Shown here piece by piece: positions 21,110-29,972 of a stretch of 64,000 bases of DNA (the first letter of the stretch is position 1; each line of letters begins with the position of its first letter). The translations under genes were made by a program, and so were the position numbers. The notes beneath the pieces were generated by a model. The model was given only the letters and a program-made list of their open reading frames with translations. It made no database searches and was not told the origin of the DNA. Origin of the DNA: Isoetes taiwanensis (taxonomy: Eukaryota; Streptophyta; Lycopodiopsida; Isoetales; Isoetaceae). The stretch covers positions 8,032,736 through 8,096,735 of the forward strand of contig JAJEKV010000032.1 in NCBI GenBank assembly GCA_021234155.1, read 5' to 3'.

Positions 21110-21730
21110 TTATGAACTTACATTGGCAATTAGCATGTCTTGACTGTTGGAGACCAATAGCAAGCCATCTTGAAGGGTTGCCATTTCTCCTGCAATTTCC
21201 TTAGAAATGGGAGAGGAGGTGCTTGAGGTGGAAGAAGGCATTTTATCAAGGTCAATTAAACAGTCAATTAATGGCAGCTGATGGACATGAGTGTTTATAA
21301 TGGGGGAAGAGGGAAGATCATGACCAAGTTTATCTGCTTTATTGCTCAATAACAAATCTACATCTTGTTCAACATTCAAACTAGCAAGTACCTGGAATTG
21401 ATTGAAACAGTCAGTCTTGTCCACCAAATTTACCTCAGGTTCGATTTGATGTTCAAATTGAGAGTTTGAGTTTCCATTTAAATCTACTAATAGATCTGAT
21501 CCCTTAGCAGCAGTGTCTTGACTTGATGGAGCCAAATGAGATGTAGACTTAGGTTTGTCTGTTGGTGAAGTACCCTGAGTTTTGCAAGCTGTAGGCTTTT
21601 TGATGGGCTGTCGAACCAGATAAGTTGGCCTCCTGGAACCCGGAACTGTCAATTGGAATGCGAATGTATGTGAATGGTCCGATAAAACTGGGAATTTTAC
21701 AGAATTCTTAAAGAATTCCCTGTGATGCAT
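21110..21730 (-). pseudogene. LINE ORF1, third segment
   Basis: An ATG-started frame of 206 aa overlaps the previous frame by 23 bp. It has a short conserved-looking start (FPVLSDHSHTFAFQLTVPG), then low-complexity Ser/Thr/Pro-rich sequence. No zinc knuckle is seen. The frame is likely part of one ancestral ORF1 broken by indels. Confidence 0.5.
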
Positions 21731-22232
21731 TGTGCAAAGCTATTGTAGCTGTTGAGCATGTCTTTTTGGAAACTTCCTGAGCAGAAATTGTGTAATTGTC
21801 TGCCAATATTTGGTCACATATGTTCAAACCCTTGAGAATGGCCGGTTTCTGACAAGCATGGCTTTTATTAATTAATGGAACACTCTTACCTTTGGCTTGA
21901 GCTAGATGTTCAGATAAGTTGTGAGTATTTTGCCTAGACTCAGCAATCACATTATTCAGCAAATTGTGAAGTTTATCTGTTCTTGAATCCTCATGTTGCA
22001 AAGGAGCTTTCCCTTTGTCTCTATTCCTTTCATAGTTTTGCAGAACTTTAATTCCCGAGCAGTTGTCCTTGTCAAAGTTTGCCTTTTGATTATAAGATAA
22101 TTTCCCATAGACATCACTCGTCTGTGGTGCAGACAATAACTTTTTAAGTTGGTTATTCCTGGTTCTCTTCTTGCTGCTATTGACCCTGTGCCAGTTGTGG
22201 ACTTGACCAGGCTTGACTTCTAAGTCAGTCAT
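21708..22232 (-). pseudogene. LINE ORF1, second segment
   Basis: It begins with an ATG overlapping the TGA of the preceding frame (ATGA, 22232-22229). It is Lys/Asn/Ser-rich (WHRVNSSKKRTRNNQLKKLL), consistent with a nucleic-acid-binding ORF1 tail. The overlap is either a frameshift mutation or a programmed restart. Confidence 0.5.
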
Positions 22233-23116
22233 GATTGAAGTTTCTGACTTCTAATGGAGGTAGGAATATTTTTGGATAAGTCAAGTTGAATGAAAGCTCT
22301 TGGGGATCTGGAAGGGGAATAATCAGTGCAAATGTAAGTGCCAATAGAATTGAAGAGAAGCTTAAAGCATTCCTCATTCCAGTAAATTGGGTTTAATCCC
22401 TGCAAAGTAGTAGAAGCCACACAAAAATTTTGCATGCTATCTGAACTCAATTTAGGGTCCCATTTTAGAAAAGCCAGGTGATAGGACTCAAAGGTAAGGG
22501 TGTCAAGTTTGAGAAAGTAGTTTGCTGTTATTTGACTGCCACATTCTACCATTATGTAGGGGAAATTTAACCAGTACATGGCATTAATAAGGACACCCTT
22601 TTGAAGATTAGGGCAGAAGGCCCATAGTTTGTCTAATTGGATTCCAGACTTGGTAACCTTTATAAGAACAGCAGTGTTTTGGAGTGAAGAGATTTTCGAA
22701 TGAACAGATGGGAGATCAAGAGAAATACCATGATATAATTTTTGCTTGCTTCCATCTATTGGCCGAAGTTCATTCAGAGTAGCATCATAGGTATCGTCTG
22801 GTTGGATCTCAGCATTTGGCTTGGGGACCCCATAAGGTACAGGGATTTGGGAAGCAGGATCAATTAGAGGAACACGACCCCACATATCAGGATCCTTAGA
22901 GAAATTATCCCACACTGGAGTTTTAAAAGTTTTGGGATCCATTTCCTGGCTTTGATCTGCAATGTTAGCGAAATTGCCAAATAGAATAAAATCTTTAGGA
23001 TTTTTATGAAAGGAGCTTAACTTGTTGAGAAGTGCAGATCGATCCTCAGGCGCTAGAGCAGAAAAGGAGTGAAGCAGAGGAAGAAATTTAGGGCTAATGC
23101 TATTTTTTTTTTCCAT
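22229..23116 (-). CDS. LINE ORF1 protein, N-terminal part
   Basis: The first ATG is at 23116, giving 295 aa that start MEKKNSISPKFLPLLHSF. Residues around 130-260 (TAVLIKVTKSGIQLDKLWAFCP, MYWLNFPYIMVECGS, LKLDTLTFESYHLAFLKWDP, FCVASTTLQGLNPIYWNEECF, YICTDYSPSRSPRAFIQLDL) have the pattern of the DUF4283-type RNA-binding domain of plant L1 ORF1 proteins. The last conserved block (TPRSFARVCVEID-like) ends shortly before the stop. Its role would be RNP formation with LINE RNA. Confidence 0.7.
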   Translation of the reverse strand: MEKKNSISPKFLPLLHSFSALAPEDRSALLNKLSSFHKNPKDFILFGNFANIADQSQEMDPKTFKTPVWDNFSKDPDMWGRVPLIDPASQIPVPYGVPKPNAEIQPDDTYDATLNELRPIDGSKQKLYHGISLDLPSVHSKISSLQNTAVLIKVTKSGIQLDKLWAFCPNLQKGVLINAMYWLNFPYIMVECGSQITANYFLKLDTLTFESYHLAFLKWDPKLSSDSMQNFCVASTTLQGLNPIYWNEECFKLLFNSIGTYICTDYSPSRSPRAFIQLDLSKNIPTSIRSQKLQS

Positions 23117-23299
23117 TTGAAAAAGCTCAGATGAAAACAACAAAGGGCAGTTTGAACGCAGAGAAAGGCAAAAAGGGAAATGATGGCAAGAAAAGGGGAA
23201 ATTGGGCTAAAAGAAGAAAACAAGATCCTATCTATAAAGGACAGAACTGGAATTCATCCTCAATGCCATAATTGTCAAATTGAGAAGCATAAATTACCC

Positions 23300-23620
23300 T
23301 TAATTTGAAGAAAAATCACCCAATTCAGGTTCGGAGTACAGTTTGACAGTGATTTTTGTATCCAAATGCTCACAAAATGCTCGAATAGATGCTGTAGCCT
23401 CAATATTCTTGGTACCAAGGTATTCTTCAAGCCAAGAATCAACAATTTGTATCTCGAATTCTTCACAACCAGGGACAAAGGAGCATTCAATTTGAAAATT
23501 TTGATAGGGGAAGAAACCTCTGAGAATAAGTGAATTCCACAGATCAGCTGGTGAGCCAACTAGAAAACCACCAATTAATCTATCTTCCTGCTTCAAAATT
23601 TCAAAGATTTTGATATCCAT
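23300..23620 (-). CDS. Small open frame in the LINE 5' region
   Basis: The ATG at 23620 starts a 106-aa frame (MDIKIFEILKQEDRL, FFPYQNFQIECSFVPGCEEF, TVKLYSEPELGDF). The frame is also open upstream to 23647. It lies between the LINE 5' end and ORF1, all inside the target-site duplications. The family is not recognised. It may be an ORF0-like protein or a decayed exon in the LINE leader. Confidence 0.4.
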   Translation of the reverse strand: MDIKIFEILKQEDRLIGGFLVGSPADLWNSLILRGFFPYQNFQIECSFVPGCEEFEIQIVDSWLEEYLGTKNIEATASIRAFCEHLDTKITVKLYSEPELGDFSSN

Positions 23621-23826
23621 AGATAGATCTTTGCATTCTAAATTCAATGAATTGCTAGCCCCTACAAGGCTAGCTCTCGATCTAGATAAATTCGGGTGTC
23701 AATTAGATGGATACATGCAATTTCTCTCCCAAAATTGCCAAGAAAATAGTTTGAACTGAAAAGGGAGGTAAACGACAAAAATTCCAAGATTTTAGGCGCT
23801 CCAATATTTTTTCCTTCAAGTCCTCC

Positions 23827-23840
23827 TTCGAGTGAAACTT
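23827..23840. repeat. Right target-site duplication of the LINE
   Basis: Identical to 15158-15171. It fixes the LINE 5' end at 23826 and shows the LINE is full length or nearly so. Confidence 0.88.
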
Positions 23841-24432
23841 GCAACACAAGGTCGTTTCCACCAATAGCTCAAACGAAACCTTCGAAACCATATTCCAACA
23901 TCACAGTGGATCGCGCCTCTGCAAAAAAACAATGTCCCAAACACTCCAAGTCAGCTTGATGGAGTCAAAGAAGATGCTCAACCACATAAATCAACCCAAT
24001 AAAGAAAATGAAAGGGTCCTGTCACAAATAAAGTAGTGCAAAAAGAAACACGACATGAGGGTCTCCCAACACAGGCATGATGGCGAACCAACACTGGCAC
24101 GAGGGCCAAGCTTCCACAAGAACATAACTGCAACTGGCACAATGGCAAGTGGCGTTTCCCAACACAAGGAGTCAAATGAGTAAAGTAAGAACGATAGTCC
24201 GAGTGCTAGTAAGAAGAATATCAAATCAATGAGGAAGCGGCATGGGACAGGAAACCAAGGCACTATGCATTGAGAGTGGGTGGGCGCGTGGATGGGGCAT
24301 CGGAGACCAAGCAGAAAACATGGAGATGAAGATGCATTGATGGAAGAAAGGGAACGAAGCTAGAGAGATATAAAGCAGACGTCTAACTGCCAGGTGAACA
24401 TAACTAACTAGGTAAAAACTAGTTTTTGACAA
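23841..24432. other. No gene seen
   Basis: Sequence between the LINE and the second copia piece. 24050-24170 contains imperfect repeats around CACAATGGCAAG and CCAACACAAG. No conserved protein frame is visible. Confidence 0.4.
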
Positions 24433-24907
24433 TTACATTTATATGCATATATAGTGATGCAGATTGGGGAGGAGATTTATCCTGCAGAAAATCCACATCA
24501 GGATTTTAGGTGGAGGAACAATCACTTGGAGAAGTAAAAACAAAGAGCCATTACAATGTCCTCAGCCAAAGCAGAGTATGCAACATCTTCTTTAGTAGCT
24601 AAGGAGATAACATGATTAAGAAGATTACTGGAAGAATTAGGATGTAAGCAAACAGGACCAACTTAGATCTTGACTGACAGTCAAAGTTGTATAGCCATTG
24701 TAAAAACCATGTGCAACATGAAAGGACCAAACATATTGAGCTCAATATTCACTTCATCAAGGATTTGGCTACCAAAAATTAGGTTCAGATGGTATATGTT
24801 AACACAGTCAAGCAAGTAGCAGATATTTTCACAAAAGCTTTAACAGAAAGTAAGTCCGAATAGTTTAACTCTGATCTAAAAGTTGCAGAATTATGTACTG
24901 AAGGAGG
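24433..24907 (+). mobile_element. Ty1/copia RNase H and 3' end, copy 2
   Basis: It parallels 11760-12222: YSDADWGGDL, CRKSTSGF, then through several frames VQHERTKHIELNIHFIKDLA and VNTVKQVADIFTKALTESK. It has more frame breaks than copy 1. It is followed by GAAGGAGGAATATTGGG, where the LTR start has mutated from TGTTGG. Confidence 0.85.
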
Positions 24908-25567
24908 AATATTGGGATTCTAGAATATGGTCATCATATAATTCTTATTCTAGCTTGATCATACAGATATACATCTGTGCATAAGTATGCATAATACATC
25001 TACATAGAATATTGAATTCTAGGATGTATATAAAGGGTTCAATGGTCATTTATGAAAAGATTTAATGGTTATATTTGAACCCTATAATAATCTTATAGGT
25101 TGCGCTAGCACAAAAATTAGGAGGTAAACTCCATTCAAATCTTGGGAAGTTGGCCAAATCTGATACCATAACTGTCGAAGTTGATACTATAAATATCTTA
25201 GAGGGCCGATTGTATGATCAGTTGGCCAGAATTGATAGTTACGGAGGAATTTGTGCACAGATTTGGAGTTTAGTGTTGAATCTCAGTTGGTCAACCTCTA
25301 CAGTATTCGGGTCAGTACCCGAGCTTTAGTGCAATTTTGCTACAATAAGCTCAATGGTCTATATAGATTATTAATATCTATAAGTTGAATCATTGCTCTA
25401 TAATAAGTTGTGTCTTGTTATATTGAATGTGCTTTAAGTCTAGATTAATTCATGCATTGATCTAGCAATTGAAGAGACAGAATTTAATACTCTATACTAA
25501 CATTTGATTTACACGTAATTGTATTTGTAATACTCCTTAGTTCAGAGAATTTTTCCCTTGAGAATGA
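24908..25567 (+). mobile_element. copia LTR, copy 2
   Basis: It is collinear with 12223-12852 over its whole length, with an extra AGCTTGATCATACAGATATAC-type insertion near 24955. It ends before ATAAGGCATCAGTAG, the putative primer-binding site shared with copy 1. Confidence 0.7.
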
Positions 25568-26008
25568 TATAAGGCATCAGTAGTATCTCATCAAGCTGTA
25601 AATAGTTGAAAATTATGAAAATAGATGAATTTTGCATTTGCTGAAAGATTTCTCATGCGTCATGCAAAGGTGCCAAGATTTTTGTTGGCTTCCAAAGCAA
25701 AGATTGTTGTTGGTTTTTTTAGTATTCTCTCGAAGACCACATATTGTAATTGTTCCATGCAACTATTACTTTCTACCATCATGAAGTCAGGGTGCCTCAA
25801 GTATAACTTTCTACCATCAAGTTGGGATGCCTCAATGGAATCATGGATGCAAGGCATATAGATAGAGAAACTCTTTCGACATTCTAAGTTTGACCACTCT
25901 TGGAATCCAATATGTGGAGTGCATATTTTTTTATAGATTTCGCACTAATTGCATTAGAATATATGCAAACTAAATGAAGCAAGACATACTATAAGAGGGA
26001 ACTTACTC
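25568..26008 (+). repeat. Dispersed copia-associated repeat, copy 3, with putative primer-binding site
   Basis: After the AAGGCATCAGTAG site and about 45 bp, the block ATGAATTTTGCATTTG...AAGGTGCCAAG starts at 25625 and stays collinear with copy 1 to about 26008 (GAGGGAACTTACT). Confidence 0.78.
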
Positions 26009-26153
26009 AAGTTTTCATTAAGTCTGATTGCAGCGACTCTATTTCTGGTCACTTTCCACAGATTTTGGAGTCTGCTTAGATTGAAGATCTCAAGGACATT
26101 TTTGGCATGGACGTAGAGAGAAGCAATTTGCAAAAGATGACTCAACTCGTGTG

Positions 26154-26530
26154 CGAGGCATGGATGTGTTAATCCTTTATATGTATTGCAAAAGACGACT
26201 CATTTCACATGCGAGGCATGGATGTTTTAATCCTTTATATGTATGGGTCTTCCATAGCTGTTATTGTATGGGTTCCACGGTTGTTATTGACGACTCATCT
26301 CGTGTACGAAGTATAGATGTTTTAATCCTATATATGTATGGGTATGGCTGATTTTGTATAGGTTCCATGGTTGTTATTGTATGGGTTCCGTGGCTGTCAT
26401 TCGATGTTTTAATCCTTTATATGTATGGGTCTTGCATGACTGTTATTATATGGATTCCATGGCTGTTATTGGATGCTTTAATCCTTTATATGTATGGGTC
26501 TTCTATGGTTGTTATTGTATGGGTTTTTAG
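26154..26530. repeat. Tandem repeat of a 60-80 bp unit
   Basis: TTTAATCCTTTATATGTATG occurs about six times with small changes, alternating with GTTATTGTATGGGTTCCATGG. The open frames here arise from the repeat. Confidence 0.88.
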
Positions 26531-26958
26531 CCCATTGTACGGGTTCTATAGTTTATTGGTCTTCACGAACAGATGTAGAAAACTCTATTCCATTCTATTC
26601 TATTTCGACTAGGATCTTGCAGATTTAACTTAGCATATCTTCAAGAGGCTGCGAGGAAAGAGGTTTAAAGGGTACATGCATTGTTTTAGAAGTCAGTTGG
26701 AGTCCATGAAGCAAAATGGGATTATGCTTCTTGAGTTTTTTTGCATCGTTTCTTGGAAGCTACTTTGCTTTGCTATAAATACTTTGTTGTTACTTTGCTT
26801 TGTATTGATACTTACTTTCTTGTGTTATTATATAGTTTTGCTATGATTGTAGCGTCGTGATCCATGCAATGCAATGTAAGTTTAAATGTTGTTGCTATAA
26901 TGCAAGTACAGATGCAACTATATTTTAGAGTATACATGTAGTTCTGATCGCGGTGACA
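26531..26958. other. No gene seen
   Basis: AT-rich sequence with CTTTGCTTTGTATTGATAC-like direct repeats. No frame is supported. Confidence 0.4.
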
Positions 26959-26959
26959 C

Positions 26960-27290
26960 CTGCGGAATCACTAATCCTCTGCCAACGGGATCTGTTCCAG
27001 AGGCCCGTTTCGGGTACCTGATGCTGTCAGGTACATTCTAATGGGTCCTAGCCGTCCGTCGGCAGGGTTCATCCTGGCCATTCGCAAAATCCTGCCGGGC
27101 GGAATCACCACCTTTTTATTCTACCTGGTGGAATTACATGGAATTGATCTCGCCCAATGGAATCACATATTGTAATATTTTACCCCATGGAATCACCAGG
27201 TACTGTAATATTCTCCCCTATTGAATCACCCCGTATTATACTCCTAGGGAAGGAATCACCACGTGTAATTCTATCCGACGGAATAACTTC
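26960..27290. repeat. Degenerate tandem repeat built on GGAATCACC
   Basis: GGAATCACC or GGAATCAC recurs about eight times, often followed by a GTATTGTAATATT-like tail, with a unit of roughly 30-35 bp near 27120-27290. Confidence 0.75.
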
Positions 27291-27299
27291 TTCGATGGC

Positions 27300-28860
27300 T
27301 TTAGCTATGGTGCGCTAGTAACTTAAATTTGCTTGCAAAAACAAGCCGGCTAAACTGGATTGGAAGAAAATATAAACCTCGGCTACATTTCTTCTATGGC
27401 TGTGCATTGAAGATCCATTTTTTGGGGTTTCTGGCTGGTAAACCGGCAGGCGGCGGTTACCAAACGTAAGCCGGTGTTTGGTGAAAATTCCGGCCTTCAT
27501 TGCCGGCGATGATTCTTCTAAGCAGGGGAGTTCCTGCACTGATTCTTGGAAGGCAGAGAGGGATTTTGCAAAGCAGAGACGGATTTTTGCTGGGATTTTG
27601 CTGATTCTTGCAAAGCAGAGACGGATTTTGCTGGGATTTTCGCTTCTTGATCCACCCATTTCTACATGCTGTTTGCTCCGCCACAGGACTCTTCATCACA
27701 ATACCTGTTGCTAATGTTTGCTCCGCCAGAAGACCTGCAGTGCTGTTTGCTGCTACAAAGGAAGCTCTGTTTGCTTTGGAACGGTGGCCGTGGAAGACCG
27801 GGCATCTGGATGTCGCTCTCTAAGCTCTTAGCATAAGATGCAAGCTTACGAATATTCATCTCGGAAGTCATAAAGAACGCTTTCTTCCGGCGGTGCAAAT
27901 CGCTTCCAGAATGGTAAATAATAGCTTTAGAGTTTCTTTCTGCTTAATTGATCGAGCTGCAACAGTGATAATATAACTAATATTGTTTAATCCGCAAGTT
28001 AGGGTATGGTCCAGGGCATTGAAGAGTGTCAAAAAGCTTAAATCCGGTTAGTAGGGCTCAAATCCGGAATGAAAACGGAGCAGAGCAGGGAAGCTTTGCA
28101 GAGCAGAGCAGGGAAGCTTTGCAGAGCAGGCAAACATGCTCCTGAATGAAATCTTGGGCATGCAGATTGAAGCAGATTAAAGCGGAATGAAATCTTGGGC
28201 ATGCAGATTGATGCTCCGGAATGAAATCTTGCGTTGTACGCTTGAAGCAGGAAATCAGAAGATTAGAAAATGCCCTACCAGATTTGGCCGCTGCAGAAGT
28301 AGAAAATGCCCTACAGATTTGACCGCAGCAGAGGACGCTATGGCGGCGACGTAAGCGGCGCCACCAAGACCCATAAACCGAAAATTTACCCATAATAAAT
28401 ATTAGGGAATATTCGAGGAATTTTCACCTAACAGCGGTTTACGAAAATATAAACCTCGGCTACTCCATTTCTTCTGTGGCTGTCCATTGAAGATCCTTTT
28501 TTCAATCGTGTATCTTTACAGCCCGCCACTGAAGTTAAGGACAATGTGCTTATGAATTTCTTCTGTGGCTGTCCATTGAAGATCCATTTTTCAATCGTGT
28601 ATCTTTACAGCCCGCCACTGAAGTTAAGGACAATGTGCTTATGACAAAAAAGAGGAGGTGCAATAAAATCGCGAGACGGAAAAGGGAATTTTGTGGAAGC
28701 GAAGTAATAAGAGAAAAGCTCTTACGAATGTAAGGCGGGCTCAGATCCGGCAGCAGAGGAGATAGAAATGGAGCGAGCACCGAAGAAAAGGGGCAGAGCC
28801 CAAGACTATGGCGGTAAACCCAGCCCAGGAGAGAAATCCTTGTTCACTTAGAGAGAGATG
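27300..28860. repeat. Repeat-rich non-coding block; 89-bp tandem duplication at 28467-28644
   Basis: AAATATAAACCTCGGCTAC followed by TTCTTCT(G/A)TGGCTGT(C/G)CATTGAAGATCC occurs near 27370, 28446 and (second part) 28556. ATTTCTTCTGTGGCTGTCC begins at 28467 and 28556, an 89-bp duplication with one substitution in the T run. GCAGAGCAGGGAAGCTTTG is doubled near 28080-28125. Frames on either strand show no domain. Confidence 0.75.
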
Positions 28861-29293
28861 TCTGCATGCGCTAGAATGATGTGACATAAGCACTTTCTAA
28901 CTCCTGTCTCTTAATCAGCCCTTACTAGTAAGTTTCTGCTCTTGTTTTCAGTCACTACCTTGTTCTACTAACCAAGGATACTGTAAAAAATATTAGTTAG
29001 ATTATACATGAGGATAGCAGGGTTATTCATTTCTTGGTCGCTGGCCTTAAGGTTTTATTTTACAACATTGGGTTGGCAGGTGAGAGTTATAACTTAAAGC
29101 TGTTAGGTATTCCTTCTATATCCTGAAAACTGTTTTCCTAGTCCTTTGGTAACACAGGTCAAACCACACAGTTCTTTATTCAACAAGGGCTAAGCAACTG
29201 TAGCCTTAACAGCCATGTTTTTGGGTCCTTGGATCTCTTCCATGTTGTTTATTTGCATGAACAAGATATGATTTGAGTTGCTGGATGTTGCAG

Positions 29294-29392
29294 GGGACCA
29301 GGAGGATTCCATGAAGCCCAAGGATTTGTGCAGTTCGAAGACAAAAGACTTGAGTCCATCTTGCATTCAAGGCGGATAACTATTCTTAAAAG
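29294..29392 (+). other. Possible 5' exon or captured exon
   Basis: A 99-bp stretch with acceptor TTGCAG|GG before it and donor AAAG|GTAACT after it is open in one frame (GPGGFHEAQGFVQF..). It could be an upstream exon or 5' UTR exon of the PPR transcript, or a remnant of another gene. Only the splice-like borders support it. Confidence 0.25.
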
Positions 29393-29972
29393 GTAACTTG
29401 GCTCTCAACATATTGTTACCTTTTTAAGCTCTTTTTTTAACTGAAAGCATTGTACTACTATTTATGCTATTTAAATAATTAAGACCCCATTTATATTTTA
29501 ATGCCCTCCACCTAGGATACACAAGGAAATTTGTATTAACAAATGTCAAGATACTTGAAGTCGAAAGCTCGAACACTTATGTTGCAAAACAGTGATAAGA
29601 GGAGCTTAGGTAACATCTATTTGCAAATGCAGTACCTATCCTAAATGCTAATATATCTGTTAGCCCCAACAACCAGCACACTCAATATCCTATGGGCACA
29701 AAAAGATCAAGAATTTCTGCCACATCATTTCAAGCTGATACCAAGGCCACCCCGATAAATAGCCTGTAAATAGGGCATTTGGGAGTTTTCCCCTAAACTC
29801 TTTGAAATCCTAGTTTTAGCGTTTGGATATAGTCATTTCTATTGGATGGTGATTTCTGGAAAATCTCTGGTTCTTGTGCTTGTTTGGCCGAATTTGTGGA
29901 GCTTTCAACCATTTCTTGACTGCAACAAGAACCATTTTTTGCTGTAGAAGACCAGAGGAGAAGGATGCTAGA

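Larger units (their letters stand above)
15172..23826 (-). mobile_element. L1-like LINE, nearly complete, with nested insertions
   Basis: The element reads on the minus strand from GGAGGACTTGAAGG at 23826 to a poly-A (T run at 15170-15181) and is bounded by identical 14-bp duplications. In order it holds a small 5' frame (23620-23300), ORF1 in several frames (23116-21110), a linker (21026-20673), an endonuclease (20639-about 19900), RT with YADD (18780-17200) and a C-terminal cysteine region (16600-16010). A long 3' part follows. Frameshifts have inactivated it. Two later insertions lie at 18331-18462 and 18787-19412. Confidence 0.92.

Noticed and set aside
26154-27290. CRISPR-like array
   Set aside because: Units are degenerate tandem repeats without unique equal-length spacers, in a plant nuclear context.
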